Assembly (NCBI GenBank): GCA_021813805.1 | Contig: JAKAJL010000006.1 | Coordinates: 53,811 to 117,810, forward strand | Direction of reading: 5' to 3' | Origin: Pseudomonadota bacterium | Lineage (GTDB): Bacteria; Pseudomonadota; Alphaproteobacteria; Rhizobiales; Beijerinckiaceae | DNA length: 64,000 nt | In this document: in pieces, positions 26,083-36,076 of the stretch | Numbering within the stretch: position 1 is the stretch's first letter | Layout: the number at the start of each line of letters is the position of its first letter | Program-made: the position numbers and the translations under genes | The notes under the pieces: generated by a model | What the model was told of the DNA's origin: nothing | Databases searched by the model: none | The model's input: only the letters and a program-made list of their open reading frames with translations

Positions 26083-27182
26083 TGACGGCCTATATCGCCC
26101 GCCGGATCCTGCTGATGATCCCGACCCTGTTCGGGATTCTCGCTCTTTCCTTCGTGATTGTGCAATTCGCGCCCGGCGGGCCGGTCGAGCGGGTTCTGGC
26201 GCAGATTCAGGGGCAGGACATGGGCGCGACCGCGCGCTTCGGCGGCGCCAACAGCGTGATCGCCGCCGGGCGCGGCGGCGCGGCGGCGGAGTATTCCGGC
26301 AAATATCGCGGCGCCCAGGGCCTCGACCCGAAATTCATCAAGGAGCTGGAAAAGCAGTTCGGCTTCGACAAGCCGCCGCTGGAGCGCTTCTGGCTGATGA
26401 TCAGCCATTACGCGACATTCGACTTCGGCCGCTCGTATTTCCGCGACGAGCCGGTGCTTCGTCTGATCAAGGAAAAGCTCCCGGTGTCCATGTCGCTCGG
26501 CCTGTGGATGACCTTCCTGTCCTACATGATCTCGATCCCGCTCGGTATCGCCAAGGCGCGCCATGAGGGCGAGGCTTTCGATATCTGGACTTCGGGCGTC
26601 ATCATCGTCGGCTACGCCATCCCGAGTTTTCTTTTCGCGATATTGCTGATCGTGCTCTTCGCGGGCGGCTCGTTCTGGCAGATTTTCCCGCTGCGCGGGC
26701 TGACCTCCGACGATTTCGCCCAACTCACCCTGTTCGGCAAGATCAAGGACTACCTCTGGCATATCGTCCTGCCGGTCTTGGCGCTGACGCTGGGCGCCTT
26801 CGCCACCACGACCTTTCTGACCAAAAACGCCTTCATCGACGAGATTCGCAAGCAATATGTCGTCACCGCGCGGATGAAGGGCCTGACCGAGCGCCGCGTA
26901 CTTTATGGCCATGTCTTCCGCAACGCCATGCTGATCGTGATTTCCGGCTTTCCCGGCGCCTTCCTCTCGGCCTTTTTCACCGGATCGCTGCTGATCGAGA
27001 CGATTTTTTCGCTGGATGGACTAGGGTTGCTGTCCTTCGAATCGACGCTCAATCGCGACTATCCGGTGGTTTTCGCCAATTTGTATATTTTCGCTCTGCT
27101 CGGCCTCGTCATCAATCTGATCTCCGACCTGACCTATGCGTGGATCGACCCGCGCATCGATTTCGAAACGCGGGAGACCTGA
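26082..27182 (+). CDS. yejB: YejB, ABC transporter inner-membrane permease
   Basis: 366 residues. The start RRILLMIPTLFGILALSFVIVQFAPGGPVE is the classic first helix of DppB-like permeases. The YejB-specific insertion (ARFGGANSVIAAGRG and following) comes next, then five more helices. The EAA loop is near RKQYVVTARMKGLTERRVLYGHVFRNA. With YejE it forms the membrane channel of a peptide importer that also takes up microcin C in enterobacteria. The start and stop overlap neighbours by one base each (TGATG), so translation is coupled. Confidence 0.92.
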   Translation: MTAYIARRILLMIPTLFGILALSFVIVQFAPGGPVERVLAQIQGQDMGATARFGGANSVIAAGRGGAAAEYSGKYRGAQGLDPKFIKELEKQFGFDKPPLERFWLMISHYATFDFGRSYFRDEPVLRLIKEKLPVSMSLGLWMTFLSYMISIPLGIAKARHEGEAFDIWTSGVIIVGYAIPSFLFAILLIVLFAGGSFWQIFPLRGLTSDDFAQLTLFGKIKDYLWHIVLPVLALTLGAFATTTFLTKNAFIDEIRKQYVVTARMKGLTERRVLYGHVFRNAMLIVISGFPGAFLSAFFTGSLLIETIFSLDGLGLLSFESTLNRDYPVVFANLYIFALLGLVINLISDLTYAWIDPRIDFETRET

Positions 27183-28279
27183 TGTTCACGCTCTCCCCGA
27201 TCAGCAGGCGCCGCTTCGACGCTTTCAAGCGCAACAAGCGCGGCTATTTCTCGTTCTGGTTCTTCCTTATCGCCTTCGTCCTGTCGCTCGGCGCGGAATT
27301 CATCGCCAATGACAAGCCGATCCTCGCTTATTACAAGGGCGAGCTGCTCTTTCCCGTCTTCGTCAATTACCCGGAAGAAAAATTCGGCGGCTTCCTCGCC
27401 GAGACCGATTATCGCGATCCGGTCATCTTCAAGGAAATCGAGTCCCATGGCTGGCTGATCTGGCCGCCGGTGCGCTATTCCTACGACACCCATAATCTCG
27501 CCTTGCCCGTCCCGGCGCCCTCGCCGCCGACCTGGTCGCTGACCAAGGCGCAATGCGCGCAGGGCAAGACTTTTGCGGGCGAGCCGGCGAAGAATTGCCG
27601 CCAGATCGAATGGAACTGGCTCGGCACCGACGACCAGGGCCGCGACGTGACGGCGCGGCTGATCTATGGCTTCCGCATTTCGGTGCTGTTCGGCCTGCTG
27701 CTCGCCGGGATATCCTCGGTCGTCGGCGTCACCGCTGGCGCGATCCAGGGCTATTTCGGCGGCTGGACCGATCTCCTGTTCCAGCGCTTCATCGAAATCT
27801 GGTCGTCGCTGCCGAGCCTCTATCTGCTGATCATCCTTTCGGCCATCGTGACGCCCAGTTTCTTCGTGCTGCTGTTCATCCTGCTCGCCTTTTCCTGGGT
27901 CAGTCTGGTCCATGTCGTGCGCGCCGAATTCCTGCGCGCCCGCAATTTCGACTATGTGCGCGCGGCGCGGGCGCTGGGGCTGCCCGACCGCAAGATCATG
28001 ATCAAGCATGTGCTGCCCAACGCCATGGTGGCGACGCTGACCTTCCTGCCCTTCATTCTCAGTTCCTCGATCACCACCCTGACCTCGCTCGATTTTCTCG
28101 GCTTTGGCCTGCCGCCGGGCTCGCCTTCGCTCGGCGAGCTTTTGTTGCAGGGGAAGAGCAATCTCCAGGCGCCCTGGCTCGGCCTGTCGGGCTTCGCGAC
28201 GCTGGCCGCCACCCTTTCGCTGCTGGTTTTCATCGGCGAAGCTTTGCGCGACGCCTTCGATCCGCGAAAGGGATTTTAA
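27182..28279 (+). CDS. yejE: YejE, ABC transporter inner-membrane permease
   Basis: 365 residues, a DppC-like permease. Helix 1 is YFSFWFFLIAFVLSLGAEF, followed by the long periplasmic segment peculiar to YejE. The core (FGLLLAGISSVVGVTAGAI) follows, then the EAA loop YVRAARALGLPDRKIMIKHVLPNA. It ends one base into yejF (TAATG). It partners YejB and receives energy from YejF. Confidence 0.92.
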   Translation: MFTLSPISRRRFDAFKRNKRGYFSFWFFLIAFVLSLGAEFIANDKPILAYYKGELLFPVFVNYPEEKFGGFLAETDYRDPVIFKEIESHGWLIWPPVRYSYDTHNLALPVPAPSPPTWSLTKAQCAQGKTFAGEPAKNCRQIEWNWLGTDDQGRDVTARLIYGFRISVLFGLLLAGISSVVGVTAGAIQGYFGGWTDLLFQRFIEIWSSLPSLYLLIILSAIVTPSFFVLLFILLAFSWVSLVHVVRAEFLRARNFDYVRAARALGLPDRKIMIKHVLPNAMVATLTFLPFILSSSITTLTSLDFLGFGLPPGSPSLGELLLQGKSNLQAPWLGLSGFATLAATLSLLVFIGEALRDAFDPRKGF

Positions 28280-29931
28280 TGGCCTCCGACGCGCCTCTGC
28301 TGGACATCCGCGGTCTTTCGGTCGGTTTCGGGCCGACCGGCGGCGAAACGCTCGCGGTCGATAATGTCTCGCTGCGGCTGGAGCGCGGTCGCACGCTTGG
28401 CCTCGTCGGCGAATCCGGCTCGGGCAAATCGGTCACGGCCTTGTCGGTGGTCCGCCTGCTGGCGCCGGGGGCGAAAATTCTCGGCGGGAAAATCTTCTTC
28501 CACGGCCGCGACCTGTTGCAGGCCAACGAGGCCGCCTTGCGCGCGGTGCGCGGCGCGCGGATCGGCATGGTGTTCCAGGAGCCGATGACCTCGCTCAATC
28601 CGCTGCACAGGATCGAGCGGCAGATCGGCGAAATTCTCGAGGTTCACGGGGTGGCCTCGCGCGAAAAGCGCCGCTTCCGGACGCTCGAACTCCTGAATGA
28701 AGTCGGTCTGCAAAACGCCGAGAGAAGGCTCGACGCCTTTCCCCACGAACTTTCGGGCGGCCAGCGCCAGCGTGTGATGATCGCCATGGCGCTCGCCAAC
28801 AATCCAGACCTTTTGATCGCCGACGAGCCGACCACCGCGCTCGACGTCACCGTCCAGGCGCAGATCCTGAACCTTCTGCGCGACCTGCAGAAGAGGCACA
28901 ACATGGCTATTCTTTTCATCACCCACGATCTCGGCATCGTGCGCCGCATGGCCGACGAGGTGGCGGTGATGAAGCTCGGCCGGGTGGTCGAGACCGGGCG
29001 TACGGAAGAAATTTTCACCGCGCCGCGCCATGATTACACAAAAATGCTGATCGCCGCCGAGCCGAGCGGCGCCGCGCCGCCGGCCGATCCGAAGGCGCGG
29101 GAAGTGCTGGCGACCACGAATCTCAAAGTCTGGTTTCCAATCAAAAAAGGGTTTTTGGGCCGCGCGTCGGACTATGTGAAGGCGGTGGACGGCGTGTCGC
29201 TCGCCCTGCGCAAGGGACAGACGCTGGCGCTGGTCGGCGAATCCGGCTCCGGCAAGACCACGCTCGGCCTCGCGCTGCTGCGCCTGATCCGTTCGGACGG
29301 GCCGATCCTTTATCTCGGCCGCAATATCGACGGCCTGTCCTCGCGCGAGATGCGGCCGCTGCGAAAGGAAATGCAGATCGTCTTCCAGGACCCCTACGGC
29401 TCGCTGTCGCCGCGCCTTTCCGTCGCCGAAATCGTGGAAGAGGGTCTGCTGATCCAGAACAGGGGCCTGGCGGCGCCGGAGCGCCGCGCCATCGTCGCCC
29501 GGGCGCTGGCCGACACCGGCCTCGACCCGGTGACCATGGACCGCTATCCCCATGAATTTTCGGGCGGACAGCGCCAGCGTATCGCCATCGCCCGGGCGCT
29601 CGCGCTCGATCCCGAACTCATCGTGCTCGACGAACCGACCTCGGCGCTCGACCGCTCGGTCCAGGCCCAGATCGTCGATCTCCTGCGCGATCTCCAGGAG
29701 AGGCGCAACCTGTCCTATCTCTTCATCAGCCACGACCTGAAGGTGGTGAAGGCGCTCGCCTCCGACATCGCGGTGATGCGCGACGGCAGGATCGTCGAGC
29801 AGGGAGCAGCGGACGAGATTTTCGCCAGGCCGCGTGAAAAATATACGCGGGAGCTTTTCGCCGCGGCCTTCGGCGTCAATGGCGACGAGCCGTCACGCTA
29901 CCCCGGCGCGCAGCAGATCGTGGATATGTAG
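28279..29931 (+). CDS. yejF: YejF, tandem ATP-binding subunit
   Basis: 550 residues with two complete ABC domains. Domain 1 has Walker [10 protein letters not shown], signature [15 protein letters not shown] and Walker [13 protein letters not shown]. Domain 2 has [26 protein letters not shown] and [12 protein letters not shown]. Fusion of both ATPases in one chain is normal for YejF. The last 39 bases overlap the convergent end of kdsD, so the two genes share their terminal codons on opposite strands. Confidence 0.94.
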   Translation: MASDAPLLDIRGLSVGFGPTGGETLAVDNVSLRLERGRTLGLVGESGSGKSVTALSVVRLLAPGAKILGGKIFFHGRDLLQANEAALRAVRGARIGMVFQEPMTSLNPLHRIERQIGEILEVHGVASREKRRFRTLELLNEVGLQNAERRLDAFPHELSGGQRQRVMIAMALANNPDLLIADEPTTALDVTVQAQILNLLRDLQKRHNMAILFITHDLGIVRRMADEVAVMKLGRVVETGRTEEIFTAPRHDYTKMLIAAEPSGAAPPADPKAREVLATTNLKVWFPIKKGFLGRASDYVKAVDGVSLALRKGQTLALVGESGSGKTTLGLALLRLIRSDGPILYLGRNIDGLSSREMRPLRKEMQIVFQDPYGSLSPRLSVAEIVEEGLLIQNRGLAAPERRAIVARALADTGLDPVTMDRYPHEFSGGQRQRIAIARALALDPELIVLDEPTSALDRSVQAQIVDLLRDLQERRNLSYLFISHDLKVVKALASDIAVMRDGRIVEQGAADEIFARPREKYTRELFAAAFGVNGDEPSRYPGAQQIVDM

Positions 29932-30861
29932 AACCCCCACCGGCCGGCCGTCCTCGACGATGAACAGGACGGTGATCTTGCGCCGATTCATCACTTCCAG
30001 CGCAGCCGAGGCCAAAGTCCCGCGCGATGCGGTCAGGGGCGCGCGGGTCATGATCTCGCGCGGAGCCTTGTGCTGCAGCAGATCGCTCCAGTGCCGGCGC
30101 AGGTCGCCGTCGGTGATGATCCCGGCGAGCCGGCCTGCCTCGTCGACCAGTCCGACGCAGCCGAATCTCTTTCCGGTCATGGTGAGGATGACCTCGTCCA
30201 TGAGCGCGGTCTCGGGCAGCAGCGGCATGTCGTCTCCGGCATGCATCAGATCGTCGACCTTGTGCAGGCGCGCGCCGAGCTTGCCGCCGGGATGGAACAG
30301 GCGGAAGTCCTGGGCTGAAAAACCGCGATCCTCGATCAGGGCGACGGCGAGCGCGTCGCCCAGCACCAGCTGGATGGTGGTCGAGGTGGTGGGCGCGAGG
30401 CCGTTGGGGCAGGCCTCCTCCACCTGCGGCAGTTCGAGCAGGATGTCGGCGGCGCGGCCGAGCGCGCTGTCGCGCCGCGAGGCGGCGGCGATCAGCGGGA
30501 TGGCGAAGCGCTTGGCGTAGTCGATCAGATCGGCCAATTCCGCCGTTTCGCCCGACCACGAAAAAGCCAGAACGACATCGTCCTGGGTCACCATGCCGAG
30601 ATCGCCATGGCTCGCCTCGGCCGGGTGCAGGAAAAAGGCGGGCGTGCCGGTGGAGGCCAGCGTCGCGGCGACCTTGCGCCCGATATGGCCGCTCTTGCCC
30701 ATGCCGCTGACGATGACCTTTCCGCGCGCCGCGCGGATGGTCGTGATGGCCTTTGCGAGCGCCTCGCCCAGTTCGCCATCGAGAGCGGCGCGCAGAAGGG
30801 CGACGCCGGCCTTTTCGATCTCGACGCTTTTCCGGGCGGTTTCAAGCGCGATGCTGTTCAT
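29893..30861 (-). CDS. kdsD: KdsD/KpsF-family arabinose-5-phosphate isomerase
   Basis: 322 residues: an N-terminal SIS sugar-isomerase domain (SGMGKSGHIGRKVAATLASTG, then HPAEASHGDLGMV), with two C-terminal CBS domains (DEVILTMTGKRFGCVGLVDEAG, and [34 protein letters not shown]). It converts ribulose-5-phosphate to arabinose-5-phosphate for Kdo synthesis and hence lipopolysaccharide. The locus sits downstream of the response regulator gene at 60 bases. Confidence 0.92.
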   Translation of the reverse strand: MNSIALETARKSVEIEKAGVALLRAALDGELGEALAKAITTIRAARGKVIVSGMGKSGHIGRKVAATLASTGTPAFFLHPAEASHGDLGMVTQDDVVLAFSWSGETAELADLIDYAKRFAIPLIAAASRRDSALGRAADILLELPQVEEACPNGLAPTTSTTIQLVLGDALAVALIEDRGFSAQDFRLFHPGGKLGARLHKVDDLMHAGDDMPLLPETALMDEVILTMTGKRFGCVGLVDEAGRLAGIITDGDLRRHWSDLLQHKAPREIMTRAPLTASRGTLASAALEVMNRRKITVLFIVEDGRPVGVLHIHDLLRAGVA

Positions 30862-30921
30862 GCGGGCCTCTGTGTGCTGAGGCCGCGATCCCTATAACAT
30901 CAGGATCGGAACGGCAAATTC

Positions 30922-31605
30922 TCACGCCAGTCCTTCACGCAAAGTATAGCCGGCGCCGCGCACGGTCTGCAGCAATTGCTTGTCCTGGCCCTTGTCGATC
31001 TTGCCCCGCAGGCGGGAGATATGCACGTCGATCACATTGGTCTGCGGATCGAAGTGATAGTCCCAGACATTTTCGAGCAGCATCGTCCTTGTCACCACTT
31101 GCCCCGCGTGGCGCATCAGATATTCCAGCAGCCGGAATTCGCGCGGCTGAAGGACGATCTCCTTTCCGGCGCGGAAAACCTTGTGCTTGAGCCGGTCCAG
31201 TTCGAGATCGGCGACGCGATAGACCGTCTCCTCGGCCGACCCGCCGCCACGCCGCCGCGCCAGGATCTCCACGCGGGCGAGCAGTTCGGCGAAGGCGTAA
31301 GGCTTGGCAAGATAATCGTCGCCCCCCGCGCGCAGACCCTTCACCCGATCGTCGACCTGGCCGAGCGCCGAGAGGATCAGCGCCGGCGTGTCGATTTTCT
31401 GGGCGCGCAATCCGCCGATCAGCGACAGTCCGTCGAGCTTGGGCAGCATGCGGTCGACGATCAGCACGTCGTAATCGCCGCTTTCCGCCCGCGCATAGCC
31501 CGCGATGCCGTCGGCGGCCGAATCGGCGATATGGCCGGCTTCGCGAAAGGCCTTGACCAGATAGGCGGAGGCCTGGGGATCGTCTTCGATGATCAGGATG
31601 CGCAT
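30922..31605 (-). CDS. OmpR/PhoB-family response regulator (FeuP-like), no kinase adjacent
   Basis: 227 residues: receiver domain with acidic pocket IIEDD, phospho-acceptor Asp in LIVDRMLPKLDG (residue about 51) and conserved Lys in YLAKPYAFAELL, then a winged-helix DNA-binding domain with VWDYHFDPQTNVIDVHISRLRGKID. It lies directly downstream of degP. In Sinorhizobium the order cycHJKL-degP1-feuP-feuQ places the FeuP regulator and FeuQ kinase here; this window keeps the regulator but has kdsD where feuQ would be. Identification as FeuP rests on synteny plus family and is not proven. Confidence 0.88.
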   Translation of the reverse strand: MRILIIEDDPQASAYLVKAFREAGHIADSAADGIAGYARAESGDYDVLIVDRMLPKLDGLSLIGGLRAQKIDTPALILSALGQVDDRVKGLRAGGDDYLAKPYAFAELLARVEILARRRGGGSAEETVYRVADLELDRLKHKVFRAGKEIVLQPREFRLLEYLMRHAGQVVTRTMLLENVWDYHFDPQTNVIDVHISRLRGKIDKGQDKQLLQTVRGAGYTLREGLA

Positions 31606-31735
31606 GGTCGGGAGCTTAATCGATTCTTCGATAAAAGTCGGCAGGCCGGAAAGGGGCGTTCCGGCCTGCCACTCTGAGCGCGCCTGTCATGCCGTTTCCG
31701 GCCGCGGGAGGGGGCGCGCCCTGTCGCCTGTCTTC

Positions 31736-31841
31736 TGGAGCGCGTTCGCAAGTCATGGAGTCGAACGCGCTCAGCTAATTCATTGTTTTACCGCATATTC
31801 TGATCCGAACGCTCCATCAATTCTTCGGGAATATGCTCTAG
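31736..31841 (-). repeat. double-hairpin intergenic repeat, copy 1
   Basis: On the plus strand an 11-bp perfect stem GAGCGCGTTCG (31738-31748)/CGAACGCGCTC (31762-31772) is followed by linker ATTCATTGTTTTAC and an 8-bp stem GCATATTC (31793-31800)/GAATATGC (31829-31836), ending in GCTCTAGG. Read on the minus strand, the order (AGAGCATATTC stem, GTAAAACAAT linker, second stem) is the same as in copies 2 and 3. It lies between the response regulator and degP. Confidence 0.7.
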
Positions 31842-31851
31842 GCCTCGCGCC

Positions 31852-33411
31852 TTACGAGGGATCGGCGGAAAGCGCGAGGAAATGGGTGTTGTCGCCCGTC
31901 TTCACCCGAAGCAGCACGGCGCGGCGGCCCTCCTTCTTGGCGTCGGCCAGAGCATTGACCACGTCGTCGGGACCGGCGACCGGCTTGCCGCCGATGTCGA
32001 GGATCACGTCGCCCTGCCGCAGGCCTTTCTGCGCCGCCGGACCGTCCGGATCGAGGTCGGTGACCACGGCGCCGTCCTTGCCGGCGCCAGAAACATCCTT
32101 GGCCGCTTCCAGACTGAATCCATATTTGGTCAGCGCGGTCTTGGCGGCTTTTTCCGGCATCATTCCGCCGGCCTTGGCCTGCTGGTCGTCCGGCAGTTTG
32201 CCGAGCTTGAGCTTGATATCCTTGTTCGCGCCGTTGCGCAGGATGGTCAGATCGACCTCGGCGTTGGGGCCGAGCGCGGCGATCTTGCGCGACAATTCAT
32301 GCGGGCCCTCGACCTTGACGCCATCGAGGGCGGTGATCACGTCGCCGGATTGAAGACCCGCGGCCACCGCCGGCGTATTGGGCTGAACCTGAGCGACGAG
32401 CGCGCCCTGTGTGGATTTAAGGCCGAGGCTTTCAGCGATTTCCTGCGTCACCGCCTGAATTTGCACGCCGATATAGCCGCGGGTGACAGAGCCCTTGTTT
32501 TTCAACTCGGAGATCACGTCCTTGGCGACCTCGGCAGGAATGGCGAAACCGATGCCGACGCTGCCGCCCGACGGCGAATAGATCGCGGTGTTGATGCCGA
32601 CGACCTCGCCCTTGGTGTTGAAGGTCGGGCCGCCGGAATTGCCGCGATTCACCGGCGCGTCGATCTGGAGGTAATCGTCATAGGGGCCGGAGCCGATGTC
32701 GCGGCCGCGCGCGGAAACGATGCCCGCCGTGACCGTGCCGCCAAGGCCGAAGGGATTGCCGACCGCGATCACCCAATCGCCGACGCGTGGCATGGCATTG
32801 GAGAATTCGACGTAAGGGTAGGTTCCCGGCTCGGTGATCTTGAGCAGAGCAAGATCGGTCTTCTTGTCCACGCCGATGATCTTGGCCGAGACGACCTTGC
32901 CGCCTTCGAGGGTGATCTTCACGTTGGTGGCGTCGCTGACGACATGGTTGTTGGTCACGACATAGCCGTCGCTCGAAATGATGAAGCCGGAGCCGAGCGC
33001 CTGTCCCTTGTGGGGGCGCTGCGGCGTGCCGTTGGGCGCGCCGAAATGTTTGAAGAAGCGATAGAGCGGATCGTCGGGCGAGAGCGGCGGCATGCCCGGA
33101 GGCAGGCCTGGCATGCCTTCCCCGAATTCGGGGCTGGCGGCCTCCGCTTTTTCGACGACATCGACCTTGACCGAAACCACCGCGCCTTTGACCCGCTCGA
33201 CCAGATCGGCGAAGGAGGCGGGGCCGACCGGGGCCATGCCCTGGGTGGCGGGCGCTTCGGCATAAGCGGGAAGCATCGCCACGCCGGCGGCGGAACCGAC
33301 CACCAGAGCCGACGCGCCCACCGCGCTCAGCATGACGGCGCGCAGCGGACGGCGCCGGGCGCGCGGGAACGAAGGTTCGCGATGGGAGGGTTGCGCGGAC
33401 CAGTTCAACAT
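31852..33411 (-). CDS. degP: Do-family periplasmic serine protease/chaperone
   Basis: 519 residues from ATG 33411, chosen for GGAG 6 bases upstream; ATGs at 33423 and 33438 are alternatives. A signal/anchor (AVMLSAVGASALVVGSAAGVAM) precedes a trypsin-like domain with triad His in VTNNHVVSDA, Asp in KKTDLALLKI and Ser in NRGNSGGPTFN. Two PDZ domains follow, the first around TRGYIGVQIQAVTQEIAESL and the second near RQGDVILDIGGKPVAGPDD. It degrades or refolds misfolded envelope proteins. Position after the ccm genes is conserved in Rhizobiales. Confidence 0.93.
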   Translation of the reverse strand: MLNWSAQPSHREPSFPRARRRPLRAVMLSAVGASALVVGSAAGVAMLPAYAEAPATQGMAPVGPASFADLVERVKGAVVSVKVDVVEKAEAASPEFGEGMPGLPPGMPPLSPDDPLYRFFKHFGAPNGTPQRPHKGQALGSGFIISSDGYVVTNNHVVSDATNVKITLEGGKVVSAKIIGVDKKTDLALLKITEPGTYPYVEFSNAMPRVGDWVIAVGNPFGLGGTVTAGIVSARGRDIGSGPYDDYLQIDAPVNRGNSGGPTFNTKGEVVGINTAIYSPSGGSVGIGFAIPAEVAKDVISELKNKGSVTRGYIGVQIQAVTQEIAESLGLKSTQGALVAQVQPNTPAVAAGLQSGDVITALDGVKVEGPHELSRKIAALGPNAEVDLTILRNGANKDIKLKLGKLPDDQQAKAGGMMPEKAAKTALTKYGFSLEAAKDVSGAGKDGAVVTDLDPDGPAAQKGLRQGDVILDIGGKPVAGPDDVVNALADAKKEGRRAVLLRVKTGDNTHFLALSADPS

Positions 33412-33527
33412 TGAGGGCTCCATAAACCGTGACTTCATCGGACGCGGCGACTCGCGCCGCGCTTCGCAAAGGAATATGGGAGCCGTTGGCTTACGCCGCT
33501 GTTTCGGCTGGATGAAATTTTTGTAAG

Positions 33528-34094
33528 CTAAGCCCGCCCATCCTCCAGCAGGCTTTTCAGCCGGGCGTTTTCGTCTTCCGACAAAGGCGTGGCGGGCTTG
33601 TCCTCGACCGCTTGCCGGCTCTTGCGGCTCTTGCGCAGCGCCGCGCCCGCGCCGAGCGCCAGAATGGCGAAGGGGGAAATCCACAGCAGCAGGGTGTCCC
33701 ATTCGAAGGGCGGCTTCAGCAGGATGAAATTGCCGTAGCGGGAGACGAGATAATCCTTGACCTGCTGGTCGGTGTCGCCGGCCTTCAGCCGATCACGCAC
33801 CAGAATGCGCAGATCCTGAGCGAGCTGGGCGCCGGAATCGTCGATCGACTGATTCTGGCAGACCAGGCAGCGCAGCCCCTCCGAAATTTTCCGCGCCCTC
33901 TGCTCCAGCTTAGGGTCCTTGAGCATTTCGCCCGGCTCGACCGCAACGGCGGGAGCCGCGCGCAGCGCCATCAGCGCCGCGATGGCGAGCCATAGGGTGC
34001 GCGCGCGCCCGTTCCTCGCCCACGCCCGGCGTGTGCGCCGAGCTACGGCAGGACAATGACGGCGTGAGAGAAGGCGGAGAAGCTTTTTCATCAT
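33528..34094 (-). CDS. ccmH: cytochrome c-type biogenesis protein CcmH/CycL
   Basis: 188 residues from ATG 34094, overlapping the ccmF stop (TAATG). A signal peptide is followed by the apocytochrome-reducing motif LRCLVCQNQSI, and a C-terminal helix (LLLWISPFAILALGAGAAL) anchors it in the inner membrane. It acts as a thiol oxidoreductase in heme ligation to c-type cytochromes. The N-terminal extension before the signal is Arg-rich, so ATG 34091 or a later start is possible. Confidence 0.9.
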   Translation of the reverse strand: MMKKLLRLLSRRHCPAVARRTRRAWARNGRARTLWLAIAALMALRAAPAVAVEPGEMLKDPKLEQRARKISEGLRCLVCQNQSIDDSGAQLAQDLRILVRDRLKAGDTDQQVKDYLVSRYGNFILLKPPFEWDTLLLWISPFAILALGAGAALRKSRKSRQAVEDKPATPLSEDENARLKSLLEDGRA

Positions 34095-36076
34095 TATTCC
34101 GCCGCCTGCGCCACGATTTGAGCCTTGACCGCGCGGCGGGCGACGCCGACGCGCAGCCGGCGGTCGCTGAGGCTGAGCAGGCCGCCGAAAGCCATGACCA
34201 GGGCGCCGATCCAGATCAGCGAGACCAGGGGCTTCCAGTAAAGCCGCGCGTCGATCGCGCCGTTGGGATTGGGTTCGGCGACGCTGACATAGATCTGGCC
34301 GAGATTGAGCGTCACGATGCCGGCCTGGGCGGTTCCCATCCGCCGGGTCGAGAAGAAGCGCTTGGACGGCGCGAGCAAAGCCACAACCCGGCCGTCGCGC
34401 TGGACGCTCATATGGGCGACGGTTTCCTGATAGTTCGGCCCCTGATTGGTGGTGACGCCAACGACCTGGAGCTGATAGGGGCCGACGTCGTACACGTCGC
34501 CCTGTTTCATCGCCACGATCTTTTCGACGCCCCAGCCGGACGCCGCGATGCCGAGCATGGACAGGCCGAGGCCGGCATGGGCGAAAGCCGTTCCCCAGGC
34601 CGAGAGCGGCAGGCCCTTGGCGCGGAAGAAAGCGTTTTTCCTCGCCCCGAAACCCGACGGGAACACGCGGCCGAAAATTTCGGCGAAGGCGCCGACGACC
34701 AGATAGACGGCGACACCGGAGCCGATCACGGACATGACCGGCGCGCCGTGGAGGGCGACGAAGACCGCCATGGCCGCGAGGCCGAGGCCGGCGGCGAAGA
34801 ACAGCCTTTGCGCGGCGGCGAGGAAATCCCCGCGCTTCCACGCCAGCAGTTGGCCGACCGGCGCGAGCAGGAAAATCGGCGCGAACAAGGGCCCGAAAGT
34901 CAGGTTGAAGAAGGGAGCGCCGACCGAAATCTTGTCGCCGTTGATCGATTCGAGCGCCAGAGGATAGAGCGTGCCGACGAGAACCGCGGCGCAGGCCGCG
35001 GTGAGCAGCAGATTGTTGACGACAAGAGCGCCCTCGCGCGAGATCGGCGCGAACAGGCCGCCCTGCTTGAGCGAGGAGGCGCGCAGCATGAACAGGAACA
35101 GCGCGCCGCCGATGAACATCACCAGAATGGCGAGGATGAACAGGCCGCGGGTCGGGTCGCTGGCGAAGGAATGGACCGAGGTCAGCACGCCCGAACGCAC
35201 CAGGAAGGTCCCGAGCAGCGACAGCGAGAAGGTGACGATGGCCAGAAAGATCGTCCAGACCTTCAGCGCCTCGCGCTTTTCCATCACCGCTGCGGAATGG
35301 AGCAGGGCGGTGCCGGCGAGCCATGGCATCAGCGAGGCGTTCTCGACCGGGTCCCAGAACCAGAATCCGCCCCAGCCCAGCGTGTAATAGGCCCAGTAGG
35401 AGCCCATGGCGATGCCGAGCGTCAGAAAGCACCAGGCCGCGAGCGTCCAGGGCCGGATGAAGCGGGCGAAGGCTGCGTCGAGCCGGCCGCCGATCAGCGC
35501 CGCCGCCGCCAGCGAGAAGACGATCGAGAAGCCGACATAGCCGAGATAGAGCAGGGGCGGATGGATGGCGAGACCGGGATCCTGCAGGATCGGGTTGAGG
35601 TCATTGCCATCGATCGGCGCCGGGACCATGCGCGCGAAAGGATTGGAGGTCAGCAGGATGAAGGCCAGGAAGGCGGCGCCGAGCACGCCCTGGACCGATA
35701 GAGCGTCGGCGAGCAGGCGCGGCGGGATGGCGCGGGAAAAGGCCGCCATCGCCGCGCCGCAGGCGGTGAGGATGAGGACCCACAGCATCATCGAGCCCTC
35801 GTGGTTCCCCCAGACGCCGGAAATCTTGTAGATCAGCGGCTTGGCCGAGGCGGAATTCTCGACCACATTGACCAGCGAGAAGTCGGAGACGACATGGGCG
35901 TAGGTCAGCGCCGCATAGGACAGGGCGACAAAGGCGAATTGGGTCATGGCCGCCGGACGCGCGACCGCCATCAGCCGGGCGTCATGGGTCCGCGCTCCCC
36001 AGAACGGCAGGATCGCCTGCATCAGCGACAAAGCCAGCGCCAGCGCCAGCGCGTAATGTCCGACTTCGTCGATCAT
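34094..36076 (-). CDS. ccmF: heme lyase subunit CcmF/CycK
   Basis: 660 residues from ATG 36076, overlapping the ccmE stop (TGATG). A polytopic inner-membrane protein with the heme-binding tryptophan-rich motif WGGFWFWDPVENASLMPWL and conserved periplasmic histidines (for example LAIHPPLLYLGYVG). It is the core of the holocytochrome c synthetase of system I. An upstream in-frame start would add 25 non-homologous residues lying in ccmE. Confidence 0.94.
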   Translation of the reverse strand: MIDEVGHYALALALALSLMQAILPFWGARTHDARLMAVARPAAMTQFAFVALSYAALTYAHVVSDFSLVNVVENSASAKPLIYKISGVWGNHEGSMMLWVLILTACGAAMAAFSRAIPPRLLADALSVQGVLGAAFLAFILLTSNPFARMVPAPIDGNDLNPILQDPGLAIHPPLLYLGYVGFSIVFSLAAAALIGGRLDAAFARFIRPWTLAAWCFLTLGIAMGSYWAYYTLGWGGFWFWDPVENASLMPWLAGTALLHSAAVMEKREALKVWTIFLAIVTFSLSLLGTFLVRSGVLTSVHSFASDPTRGLFILAILVMFIGGALFLFMLRASSLKQGGLFAPISREGALVVNNLLLTAACAAVLVGTLYPLALESINGDKISVGAPFFNLTFGPLFAPIFLLAPVGQLLAWKRGDFLAAAQRLFFAAGLGLAAMAVFVALHGAPVMSVIGSGVAVYLVVGAFAEIFGRVFPSGFGARKNAFFRAKGLPLSAWGTAFAHAGLGLSMLGIAASGWGVEKIVAMKQGDVYDVGPYQLQVVGVTTNQGPNYQETVAHMSVQRDGRVVALLAPSKRFFSTRRMGTAQAGIVTLNLGQIYVSVAEPNPNGAIDARLYWKPLVSLIWIGALVMAFGGLLSLSDRRLRVGVARRAVKAQIVAQAAE

